In this document: piece after piece, positions 5,876 to 12,984 of the stretch | Layout: each line of letters begins with the position of its first letter | Position numbering within the stretch: position 1 is the stretch's first letter | Source: Oscillospiraceae bacterium | GTDB lineage: Bacteria > Bacillota > Clostridia > Oscillospirales > Ruminococcaceae | DNA: 14,101 nt | Reading direction: 5' to 3' | Assembly: GCA_900770195.1 (NCBI GenBank) | Contig: CAAGJI010000018.1 | Location: 1 to 14,101 of the forward strand | The notes under the pieces: model-generated | What the model was told of the DNA's origin: nothing | Database searches by the model: none | What the model saw: the letters and a program-made list of their open reading frames with translations, nothing else | Translations under genes and position numbers: made by a program

Positions 5876-7028
5876 CTTTTACATCATAGAATAATCTGTA
5901 TTTCTTTTCATTATGTGTATAGGTACTTATAACAAGCCCTATTGCAATATACATACTTAAAACGGACGTACCTCCTGCACTTAAAAATGGAAGCGGAACG
6001 CCGATAACAGGCATAACTTTCAGAACCATTCCTATATTAAAAATACAATGAAAAAATATCATTCCGAAAACACCTGAACATATTATCATACCTTGAGTAT
6101 CTTTTGCTTTTCGACTGTCTATAAGTATTCTTATGCATATAAAAGCAAGAACGCAAAGCGTTATCATACAGCCGATAAAACCTGTTGTCTGTCCGATATA
6201 TGAAAAAATAAAGTCGTTATATATTTCAGGTACTGAAACATAATCCGCTGCATTCAGTCCTTTTCCAAACATTTTTCCTGCTGCAAGTGACGCAAGAGAA
6301 AGATTTTGCTGATATTCAAGACCTCTTGGGTCTGTTCCAGGGTGAAAAAGAATAAGTATTCTGTTTTTCTGAACTTCTCCTATAAAGAAATTCCAGTAAA
6401 CAACAATTGCCGCAGGAACTGCAATTGCCGCTGCAAGAATATATTTCCAAGATATTTTTGTCATTATCATCATAAAGATAAACATAAACAAAAATATAAG
6501 TGCTGTACCATCATCACCCTGTAAAACAACAAGTCCGATAGGTACAAGTGCATGAAGAATAATAAGCAGCATGTGAAGCGGTTTGTTCATTTTTGACTCA
6601 TCTTTTGAAAGATGAAGCGAAAAAGTTATAAGGAAAACAAGTTTCATAATTTCCGAAGGCTGAAACTGAATAAAACCGAAATCAAGCCAGCCTTTATCAT
6701 CTGTACCCTCAACGCCGACACCAAGTGATGTGAACGTCAAAAGAACCAGTGCAATTGAAACAGGCACCATTATGAACCATAGTTTCGCAAGTTTTTTATA
6801 GTCAATCGCCGCAACAAAAATAAGTGCAATTATTCCGAGAACTGTTGCTCCTATCTGAGTTATAAGATAACTCATACCGACATGGTCGACTATCTGATTT
6901 TTAATTATCGAATACAAAAGTACACAGCTGAAAGCCGAAAGTAAAAGTGCTGCAAATATCAACCCTTTGTCAAGCTTTCCAAAAAAAGTGCGTACTTTTG
7001 AGTTTTTATCTCTCCAAGTTTGTTCCAT
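5868..7028 (-). CDS. rodA: SEDS peptidoglycan glycosyltransferase RodA
   Basis: A polytopic membrane protein of the SEDS family (386 residues), which polymerises lipid II into glycan strands, normally with a class B penicillin-binding protein, for lateral wall growth. About ten hydrophobic segments are visible, the first at about residues 21-42. Family motifs are FQPSEIMK at 122-129, QGDDGTA at 170-176, DFIF at 272-275 with Asp272 at the position of the catalytic Asp, and PFLSAGGTS at 347-355. RodA is preferred over FtsW because of the short N-terminus and the lack of a cell-division gene context, but this is not decisive. GGAGA precedes the ATG. It lies 20 bp after comM and overlaps the next gene. 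Confidence 0.88.
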   Translation of the reverse strand: MEQTWRDKNSKVRTFFGKLDKGLIFAALLLSAFSCVLLYSIIKNQIVDHVGMSYLITQIGATVLGIIALIFVAAIDYKKLAKLWFIMVPVSIALVLLTFTSLGVGVEGTDDKGWLDFGFIQFQPSEIMKLVFLITFSLHLSKDESKMNKPLHMLLIILHALVPIGLVVLQGDDGTALIFLFMFIFMMIMTKISWKYILAAAIAVPAAIVVYWNFFIGEVQKNRILILFHPGTDPRGLEYQQNLSLASLAAGKMFGKGLNAADYVSVPEIYNDFIFSYIGQTTGFIGCMITLCVLAFICIRILIDSRKAKDTQGMIICSGVFGMIFFHCIFNIGMVLKVMPVIGVPLPFLSAGGTSVLSMYIAIGLVISTYTHNEKKYRLFYDVKDD

Positions 7029-7048
7029 TTTTCTCCGCTTTCTTTTGT

Positions 7049-8581
7049 TTATTCATTTGACCAATATTTTCTGTCGAGGCTTCTGTATTGTGCAGCAGCC
7101 GCAATGTGATTTTTTTCTATCACTTCTTTTTGTTCAAGGTCTGCAATTGTACGTGCAACTTTTAAAATTCTGTCGTACGCTCTTGCACTAAGTCCAAGAC
7201 CGTCAAAAACAAGTTTAAGAAGTTTTTTTGCTCCATCGTCCATAACGCAATATTCAGATAATTTATCAGGAGTTATCCACGCATTGCAATGTATCCCCGT
7301 ATTTTTAAAGCGTTTGTTCTGAATTTCTTTTGCAGCCTGAACACGCTTTCTTATTTCTGCCGAGGATTCTTCTTTTTTTGAAGAAGATAAATCTGAAAAC
7401 TCAACAGGTGCAACTTCAATATGCAAATCAAATCTGTCAAGCATAGGACCTGATATTCTTGAAAGATAGTTTCTTACCTGTTTTTGCGAACAGGTGCATT
7501 TTCTTTTCGGATGTCCGTAATATCCGCAGGGACAAGGATTCATCGCACCTACAAGCATTATACTGCAAGGATATGTAACAGAACCCGATGCTCTTGAAAT
7601 GGTAACTTTTCTGTCTTCAAGAGGCTGTCTTAAAATTTCAAGTGAACGTTTGTCAAATTCCGCAAGTTCATCAAGAAACAAAAGTCCGTTATGTGCAAGG
7701 GAAACTTCTCCCGGCTGTGGAACTGAACCCCCTCCTGCAAGTCCTGCTGATGAAACAGTATGATGAGGCGAACGGAAAGGCCGTCTTGTAATAAAAGGGG
7801 CTTTCGGGTCAAGAAGTCCGCATATTGAGTAAATTTTTGTTGTTTCAAGGGACTCTTCAAAAGTCATAGCAGGCAAAATTGATGGTATTCTCTTTGCAAG
7901 CATACTTTTACCGCTTCCCGGTGAACCTATCATAAGTGCATTGTGTCCGCCTGCTGCGGCTATTTCAAGGGCTTTTTTTGCATTCTGCTGACCTTTGACA
8001 TCTGCAAAATCAAGAGAGGCATCAAAAACCGATTCTTCAGGGACGTATTTTTCCTGAGGCTTTATTTTTTTTATGTTGTCAAAATGTTCGATAAGTTCCG
8101 CAACACTTTCAACACCGTATATTTCAAGTCCTTCCGCCGCAGATGCTTCAAAAGCATTTTCAGCAGGGACATATAATTTTTTAATACCTACTTCTCTTGC
8201 AAGAAGTGCCATAGGCAAAACACCGTTTACTTTGCGGAGTTTTCCGTTTAAAGAAAGTTCTCCAAGAAAACAGCTGTCGCTTAAATCCGTATGGACTCTT
8301 CCCATTGCATCAAGTATTGCAACAAGAATTGCAAGGTCGTGCATAGTACCGCTTTTTTTCATATCAGCAGGTGCAAGATTCACTATTACTTTTGATGGCG
8401 GAATAGTAAAACCCACACTGTTAAGCGATGTTCTTATTCTTTCTCTGCTTTCCTTTACAGATGCATCAGGAAGTCCGACTATTTCAAACATAGGCTGACC
8501 TCTTGATATATTCACTTCAACATCTACGCAAAATGCATTCAGTCCGAATAATCCAAGGCTTTTTACAAGTGAAAAACTCAT
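7049..8581 (-). CDS. comM: Mg-chelatase-like AAA+ ATPase ComM/YifB
   Basis: The 510-residue protein has the full YifB/ComM layout. An N-terminal ChlI (Lon-protease-like fold) domain covers about 20-140. The AAA+ Mg-chelatase domain carries Walker A GSPGSGKS at 219-226 and Walker B LLFLDE at 300-305. A Cys cluster NPCPCG...CTC uses Cys350, 352, 362 and 364 and may bind zinc. The C-terminal Mg_chelatase_C domain ends at about 500. In Vibrio and Haemophilus, ComM is a hexameric helicase promoting branch migration during natural transformation; in this lineage the role is inferred. It is not a true magnesium chelatase, since no porphyrin pathway partners are present. AAAGGAGA precedes the ATG at 8581. 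It is first in the operon with rodA, the yjbR-like gene and guaA; no clear promoter was found in the 107 bp upstream. Confidence 0.93.
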   Translation of the reverse strand: MSFSLVKSLGLFGLNAFCVDVEVNISRGQPMFEIVGLPDASVKESRERIRTSLNSVGFTIPPSKVIVNLAPADMKKSGTMHDLAILVAILDAMGRVHTDLSDSCFLGELSLNGKLRKVNGVLPMALLAREVGIKKLYVPAENAFEASAAEGLEIYGVESVAELIEHFDNIKKIKPQEKYVPEESVFDASLDFADVKGQQNAKKALEIAAAGGHNALMIGSPGSGKSMLAKRIPSILPAMTFEESLETTKIYSICGLLDPKAPFITRRPFRSPHHTVSSAGLAGGGSVPQPGEVSLAHNGLLFLDELAEFDKRSLEILRQPLEDRKVTISRASGSVTYPCSIMLVGAMNPCPCGYYGHPKRKCTCSQKQVRNYLSRISGPMLDRFDLHIEVAPVEFSDLSSSKKEESSAEIRKRVQAAKEIQNKRFKNTGIHCNAWITPDKLSEYCVMDDGAKKLLKLVFDGLGLSARAYDRILKVARTIADLEQKEVIEKNHIAAAAQYRSLDRKYWSNE

Positions 8582-8650
8582 CTGTAAATTCTCCTTTCTG
8601 TCTATATTAAATTTGCCTGAACAATTAAATCTGTCATCTTTGCCAACATT

Positions 8651-8694
8651 TTAATTCCTCATTAGTTAATAAAGCATAAAAAGCTTTATTAACT
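8651..8694 (-). terminator. AT-rich hairpin at the hydrogenase 3' end, with a repeat motif
   Basis: AGTTAATAAAGC (8664-8675) pairs perfectly with GCTTTATTAACT (8683-8694) around ATAAAAA, and the stem contains the hydrogenase stop codon. No T-run follows on the minus strand, so it may be an mRNA-end structure or weak terminator. Immediately after it the minus strand reads TAATGAGGAATTA, the same 13 bases found at 10277-10289. Confidence 0.45.
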
Positions 8695-10146
8695 GCGGTG
8701 CATAGAAAAATCTTTTGTATACATTTTATCAAGGTTTTCAGAAATATTTCTGTCATCCGCCTGAGAGATAAGTTTATCCCTTGCCTTTTTGGAAGAACGT
8801 TCGTCCATATGCTGGCTTGGACCGCCCACGCAACCGCCGACACATGCCATACCTTCAACGAAATCCTGAGGAAGTCTGCCAAGTTTCATAAGCTGTAAAG
8901 CCTTTTTGCATTCAGCCGCACCATCACATTTACAAACAGAAAGTTCTTCTTCAAATCCAAGTTCTTTTGCTGATTCAAGCACAGCTGCCGTAACTCCGCC
9001 ACTGTTGCCGAATCTTTTTCCGAAAACACTTGCTTCCTGAGAAGTATTTTCAGCAGGTAAAAGTTTAACCTCTTTTGCTTTCATTATCGCTCTTATTTCG
9101 CCGAAAGTAAGAGCATAATCCGCATTACCCTCAATTGAACTGTCTTTTGATTCAGATTTTTTAGCAATACAAGGACCTATGAAAACTGTTATGCAATCAG
9201 GGTCTTCAGCTTTTAATTTTCTTGAAACAGCAACCATAGGCGAAACGGTTGTTGAAATGTTGTCAACAAGCTGAGGAAAATGTTTTTTTACCATATTAAC
9301 AAATGCAGGACAGCATGAAGTTGTCATTTTTTTGCCTTCTTTATGGGCTTCAATCCATTCCTGAGCTTCATTATAGGCTGTATAGTCGCCGCCGAGACCA
9401 AGTTCAATAAGGTCTTCAAATCCGACTTTTTTAAGTGCATCTTTCCAGCTTTGCATAGTTATATCTTCACCAAACTGACCTTCCGCCGATGGTGCAAGCA
9501 TAGCATAGACTTTTTTTCCGTTTCTTATTGCATTTATAACCTGTATGATATATGATTTTGAACTTATTGCACCAAAAGGACATGAGTGAATACACTGACC
9601 GCATTCAATACATTTGGATTCATCTATTTTTGCAATTCCCGCAACGTCAACATCGACTGATATAGCACCCACAGGACAGCTTTTTATGCAAGGTCTTATC
9701 ATTTCAGCAATTGCATTATAAGGACATGCCTGTGCACATTTTCCGCATTCACGACATTTTTGCGTATCGATATGTGAACGAGTTGTACCCGGTGTTATTG
9801 CGTTAAAATGACAGGCTTCTATACAGGCTTTACCCATACAGTTCTGACAGTTATCTGTTACAGTATATTTTGAAATAGGACAACCCTCACAGGCTGATGA
9901 AATAACCTGAACCACATTATCTGATTCTTCAGCACCGGGACAAAGACCTTGTGCAAGGCGTATTCTCTGCCTTGTAACTTCTCTTTCCTTGTAAATGCAG
10001 CATCTGTAATGTGCAACAGGTCCGGGAATTATTTTAAAAGGAAGATTATCTTTTTCGGATTCAAGTTTTCCTTCAAAAGCAAGTTTTGCCACCTGATAAA
10101 GAGTTTCATGTTTTATTTTAATTATTTTTGCATCATTGATAGGCAT
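8689..10146 (-). CDS. Monomeric [FeFe] hydrogenase, group-B-like, ferredoxin-type
   Basis: The 485-residue cytosolic enzyme should interconvert protons and H2, probably with reduced ferredoxin. The N-terminal part has CCIYKERE at 49-56. Cysteine clusters for [4Fe-4S] centres follow: 100/103/108/112, 131/134/137/141 with 153/157, and 179/182/185/189. The H-cluster domain has TSCCP (Cys278 as likely proton-shuttle residue, Cys279 ligand), GPCIAKK (Cys326) and EGMACVGGC (Cys435, Cys439). The GPC form in place of the usual MPC, and the CCIYKE N-terminus, fit the group B type rather than group A. I chose the ATG at 10146 behind AGGAGT; the frame back to 10245 would start inside the promoter. It stands alone with its own promoter; maturases hydEFG are not in the window. 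Confidence 0.88.
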   Translation of the reverse strand: MPINDAKIIKIKHETLYQVAKLAFEGKLESEKDNLPFKIIPGPVAHYRCCIYKEREVTRQRIRLAQGLCPGAEESDNVVQVISSACEGCPISKYTVTDNCQNCMGKACIEACHFNAITPGTTRSHIDTQKCRECGKCAQACPYNAIAEMIRPCIKSCPVGAISVDVDVAGIAKIDESKCIECGQCIHSCPFGAISSKSYIIQVINAIRNGKKVYAMLAPSAEGQFGEDITMQSWKDALKKVGFEDLIELGLGGDYTAYNEAQEWIEAHKEGKKMTTSCCPAFVNMVKKHFPQLVDNISTTVSPMVAVSRKLKAEDPDCITVFIGPCIAKKSESKDSSIEGNADYALTFGEIRAIMKAKEVKLLPAENTSQEASVFGKRFGNSGGVTAAVLESAKELGFEEELSVCKCDGAAECKKALQLMKLGRLPQDFVEGMACVGGCVGGPSQHMDERSSKKARDKLISQADDRNISENLDKMYTKDFSMHRS

Positions 10147-10216
10147 AATTATTACTCCTGTTTTTTCTCTTAAATTCATTTGAGAAATCTTTTTCAATAG
10201 ATATTTATACATTTTA

Positions 10217-10245
10217 ATTATAACATATAAGGTCTTAAAAATCAA
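10217..10245 (-). promoter_or_regulatory. Promoter of the [FeFe] hydrogenase gene
   Basis: On the minus strand TTGATT (10245-10240) and TATAAT (10222-10217) are 17 bp apart. Transcription should start near 10210, giving a leader of about 65 bases before the AGGAGT site and the ATG at 10146. This supports the shorter hydrogenase start. No clear Rex-type or other operator was recognised. Confidence 0.75.
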
Positions 10246-10276
10246 TACTTTTTTATTAAAGAACTATATTCGTATT

Positions 10277-10556
10277 TAATGAGGAATTAGGAAGCGGCGT
10301 GTCGCCACAGCCAATTCATACCACGCTACCAAAAATATAAGGTAACTATTTGATTAAATCCCTGCCAGAGGCAATTTAGCTTTATGTATTTCCAGTATTA
10401 ACCCCTCCACCGCCTTCGGCGGTCCCCCTCCCCTTTCAGGAGAGGCTTAAAATAGGGATTCTTTCACTAAATTTGCAAAGCTGTTTCAAGGCTTGACTGA
10501 GGGGGGGCTAAATCCGTCAGCAACACCATAATTTCTCATCCCTCATTCCTAATTTA
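10277..10556. repeat. Non-coding interspersed repeat (MITE-like) between the hydrogenase gene and thrS
   Basis: No gene is visible here. The left end reads TAATGAGGAATTAGG (10277-10291), and the right end, read on the opposite strand, is AATTAGGAATGAGG (10554-10541), so the stretch is bracketed by related inverted motifs. Inside are hairpins such as ACCGCC-TTC-GGCGGT in the C-rich segment near 10405-10430 and GGCG-TGT-CGCC near 10295. The inner C-rich block followed by TTTCAGGAGAGG resembles repeats common between genes in gut Ruminococcaceae, by my recollection. The right 50 bp recurs in inverted orientation at 12926-12975. No transposase is present, so any mobility would be in trans. Confidence 0.6.
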
Positions 10557-10563
10557 TATAATA

Positions 10564-10598
10564 ATATCAAAAACGCCTCCAAATGATATGGAAGCGTT
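10564..10598 (-). terminator. Intrinsic terminator of thrS
   Basis: On the minus strand AACGCTTCC (10598-10590) pairs with GGAGGCGTT (10580-10572) across a 9-nt loop, with one G-T pair, and is followed by TTTTTGAT. It lies 25 bases after the thrS stop codon. Confidence 0.8.
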
Positions 10599-10622
10599 CT
10601 TTTAGGGTTGGTTAAAAAGTGT

Positions 10623-12569
10623 TTATTTTGCCTTTGTGGCAACTTCTGTAACAAGCTTATTGTAAATTTCATCAACAGGAACATTTGGAAGTTCGCCTTC
10701 TTTTCTTGAACGAACTGTAACTGTACCTGATTCCATTTCCTTGTCGCCTATGATGAATGTATATGGTATTCTTTCAAGTCTTGACGCTTTAATCTTAGGA
10801 CCGATATTTTCATCTCTTGCATCAACTGTAACTCTCATACCTGCTTTTTTAAGTTTGTCTGCAATGCTGTTTGCATATTCAACATGATTTGCACCGATAG
10901 GAAGTATTCTTACCTGTTCAGGGGCAAGCCATAAAGGCATAACGCCTGCATATTTTTCAATCATATATGCAAGAGTTCTTTCATAGCAGCCGAGTGAAGT
11001 TCTGTGAATGATGTAAGGGAGTTTCTTCTGTCCGTCCTTATCGATATAGTACATACCGAATCTCTGTGCAAGAAGCATATCAATCTGAATTGTAACAAGT
11101 GTATCTTCCTTGCCGTATACATTCTTATACTGAATATCAAGCTTTGGACCATAGAAAGCAGCTTCATCAATACCAATTGTATATTTTACGCCGAGATGAT
11201 CAAGAATCTGTCCCATAACTCTCTGTGCGTGATCCCACTGTTCTTTTGTTCCCTCATATTTGTTCTTAGGGTTTGCAGGATCCCACTGTGAGAATCTGAA
11301 TGTACAGTCTTCAAGAAGTCCGACTGTTTCAAGCATTTCCTTTGCAAGTGCAAGGCAATCTTTGAATTCTTCTTCAAGCTGGTCTGGACGGAGAACAAGG
11401 TGTCCTTCTGAAATTGTGAACTGACGAACACGGATAAGACCATGCATCTCGCCTGAATCTTCTTTTCTGAAAAGTGTTGATGTTTCGCCAAGACGCATAG
11501 GAAGATCTCTGTATGAACGCTGACGATTTAAAAATACCTGATACTGGAACGGGCAAGTCATAGGACGAAGTGCAAAACATTCCTTTGTTTCATCGTATGG
11601 ATCGCCTAAAATAAACATACCGTCAAGGTAGTGATCCCAGTGACCTGAAATTTTATAGAATTCTCTCTTTGCAAAAAGAGGTGTTTTTGTTAAAAGATAG
11701 CCATGTTCCTGTTCAACATCTTCAACCCATCTCTGAAGAAGCTGAACAACTCTTGCACCCTTTGGAAGAAGAACAGGAAGACCCTGACCAATTGTGTCAA
11801 CTGTTGTGAAATATTCAAGTTCACGACCGAGTTTGTTATGGTCACGAAGTTTTGCTTCTTCAAGTTTTTTAAGGTGTTCATCAAGCATTGAAGCCTTTGG
11901 AAAAGCTATTGCATATATTCTTGAAAGCATCTTGTTCTTTTCGTCGCCTCTCCAGTATGCACCTGTGCATGAAAGAAGCTTGAAAGCCTTTACTGTTGAT
12001 GTTGACATAAGGTGAGGACCTGCACAAAGGTCAACAAAATCGCCCTGCTGATAGAATGAAATTGGTTCGCCTTTTCCAACGTGTTCTTCGCAAAGTTCAA
12101 CTTTATAAGGTTCGTCCATTTCCTTTAATTTTGCAATTGCATCTTCAGGAGAAAGTTCAAACTGTTCAAGTTTTAAACCTTCCTTAACGATTTTTTTCAT
12201 TTCAGCTTCAATTTTTTTGAGTTCTTCAGCATCAAACGGCTTTTCAACATCAAAATCATAATAAAAACCGTTATCTATTGCAGGACCTATTGCAAGCTTT
12301 ACACTTGGATAAAGACGTTTAACAGCCTGTGCAAGAATATGGGAAGCTGTATGCCAGAAAGTTTTTTTACCGTCGAGTGAATCGAAAGTACAAACTTCAA
12401 AATCGCAATCCTCTGTTAAAGGTGTTCTGAGGTCTTTTACTTCACCATTTATTTTTACACAACAGGCAGATTTAAAAAGACCTGTACCAATTCCTTTTAT
12501 TACTTCATATGCAGGTGTATTTACTTCTGCTTCTCTGATACTGCCGTCAGGCAATTTGATTTTTAACAT
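10623..12569 (-). CDS. thrS: Threonyl-tRNA synthetase
   Basis: This class II synthetase attaches threonine to tRNA-Thr. The 648-residue protein has a TGS domain (about 1-62). The editing domain carries HTASH (His73, His77) and LCAGPH (Cys182, His186). The catalytic core has zinc ligands Cys339 (RPMTC), His390 (SEGH) and His522 (IIHRTS) and motif 3 around GCYERTL. The anticodon-binding domain runs from about 548 (LAPEQVRILP). The motif 2 region reads GLIRVRQFTISEGH instead of the more common RVRxFTQDDAH; the zinc-binding His is kept. Start ATG 12569 has AAGGAG nine bases upstream. Expression is controlled by a T-box leader and a terminator within it. Confidence 0.98.
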   Translation of the reverse strand: MLKIKLPDGSIREAEVNTPAYEVIKGIGTGLFKSACCVKINGEVKDLRTPLTEDCDFEVCTFDSLDGKKTFWHTASHILAQAVKRLYPSVKLAIGPAIDNGFYYDFDVEKPFDAEELKKIEAEMKKIVKEGLKLEQFELSPEDAIAKLKEMDEPYKVELCEEHVGKGEPISFYQQGDFVDLCAGPHLMSTSTVKAFKLLSCTGAYWRGDEKNKMLSRIYAIAFPKASMLDEHLKKLEEAKLRDHNKLGRELEYFTTVDTIGQGLPVLLPKGARVVQLLQRWVEDVEQEHGYLLTKTPLFAKREFYKISGHWDHYLDGMFILGDPYDETKECFALRPMTCPFQYQVFLNRQRSYRDLPMRLGETSTLFRKEDSGEMHGLIRVRQFTISEGHLVLRPDQLEEEFKDCLALAKEMLETVGLLEDCTFRFSQWDPANPKNKYEGTKEQWDHAQRVMGQILDHLGVKYTIGIDEAAFYGPKLDIQYKNVYGKEDTLVTIQIDMLLAQRFGMYYIDKDGQKKLPYIIHRTSLGCYERTLAYMIEKYAGVMPLWLAPEQVRILPIGANHVEYANSIADKLKKAGMRVTVDARDENIGPKIKASRLERIPYTFIIGDKEMESGTVTVRSRKEGELPNVPVDEIYNKLVTEVATKAK

Positions 12570-12586
12570 TTTCCATTACTCCTTTT

Positions 12587-12634
12587 AATTAAAATAAAAA
12601 CGTCCCATAGGTACACTTATATACCTATGGGACG
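12587..12634 (-). terminator. T-box attenuator terminator
   Basis: On the minus strand CGTCCCATAGGTA (12634-12622) pairs perfectly over 13 bp with TACCTATGGGACG (12613-12601) around an 8-nt loop, followed by TTTTTATTTT. The 5' arm contains the CCCAT needed for the antiterminator, so the two forms exclude each other. It lies about 30 bases upstream of the thrS start. Confidence 0.9.
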
Positions 12635-12852
12635 ACCGTTTTTTATCGTGATTCCACCCATTTTCGCACGCAAAAACACTCTGCAATGCCTCATTCAAGT
12701 CTTGTAACGCAGACAAAACGCTGTTTATTGGACAGACTCGGAGGGTGGTAAAACCTGCAAGGCATCATTCTTTTTTTCAGCATACAAAAGACTCTCTGTA
12801 TCTGCCTTTTTCGCACGTTTCTTCCTCTTCAACGTGATAATATCTTAACTTG
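12590..12852 (-). promoter_or_regulatory. T-box riboswitch leader of thrS, candidate threonine specifier ACC
   Basis: The minus-strand leader has T-box landmarks in order. There is a GAAGAGGAAGA element near the start, then AGAGAG followed by a TCTTTT/AAAAAAGA stem holding the loop GTATGCTG. Next comes a specifier region TTTTACCACCCTCCGAG with ACC at 12744-12749 in either of two registers. The T-box bulge sequence ATGGGTGGAATCACG lies at 12661-12647. ATGGG (12661-12657) can pair with CCCAT (12631-12627) as antiterminator, competing with the terminator stem. GGCAGA can pair with TCTGTCC to form lower stem I. Uncharged tRNA-Thr should stabilise the antiterminator and turn thrS on. The specifier choice rests on eye alignment. 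Confidence 0.88.
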
Positions 12853-12859
12853 TAGCATT

Positions 12860-12888
12860 ATTATAGCACTTTTATTTTTACTTGTCAA
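12860..12888 (-). promoter_or_regulatory. Perfect consensus promoter of thrS
   Basis: On the minus strand TTGACA (12888-12883) and TATAAT (12865-12860) are separated by exactly 17 bp. Transcription should start near 12852, upstream of the T-box stem I. A consensus promoter fits control by attenuation rather than by initiation. Confidence 0.9.
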
Positions 12889-12891
12889 TAG

Positions 12892-12926
12892 ATAAATAAA
12901 ATTTTTTTGAAAAAAATTTTATTTAT
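12892..12926. terminator. AT-only 17-1-17 palindrome between hsdS and the thrS promoter
   Basis: ATAAATAAAATTTTTTT (12892-12908) and its exact reverse complement (12910-12926) flank a single G. As RNA it forms a long A:U hairpin with runs of T on either strand, so it could terminate hsdS transcription weakly. It ends three bases from the thrS -35 box, so an UP-element-like or DNA-bending effect is also possible. Which role holds cannot be told by eye. Confidence 0.5.
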
Positions 12927-12975
12927 TAGGAATGAGGAATTGTGGTGTCAGCTTTTGCTGACTGAGAGATTTACC
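12926..12975. repeat. Partial copy of the 10277-10556 interspersed repeat
   Basis: Compared with the reverse complement of 10505-10556, this stretch shares ATTAGGAATGAGG, then AATTGTGGTGT (AATTATGGTGT in the other), GCTGAC, and GATTTACCCC (GATTTAGCCCC). Small insertions separate the blocks. It also has a hairpin GTCAGC-TTTT-GCTGAC at about 12947-12962 absent from the other copy. It ends ten bases before the hsdS stop codon, so it occupies the whole gap between hsdS and the AT palindrome. Confidence 0.55.
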
Positions 12976-12984
12976 CCAAAAAAT

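Noticed and set aside
7049..8581. Magnesium chelatase for chlorophyll synthesis
   Set aside because: The ChlI-AAA+-C-terminal layout and Cys cluster are those of YifB/ComM, and no porphyrin gene is nearby.
10147..10245. 33-residue N-terminal extension of the hydrogenase
   Set aside because: The extension starts inside the -35 box of the promoter; the internal ATG at 10146 has a proper AGGAGT site and matches family N-termini.
10277..10556. Insertion sequence or small RNA gene
   Set aside because: No transposase frame is present and no promoter with a matching terminator was found; only a non-coding repeat can be supported.
12735..12760. Second T-box motif on the plus strand (GGAGGGTGGTAAAACC)
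   Set aside because: It is the reverse complement of the specifier region of the thrS leader; no terminator or gene follows on the plus strand.
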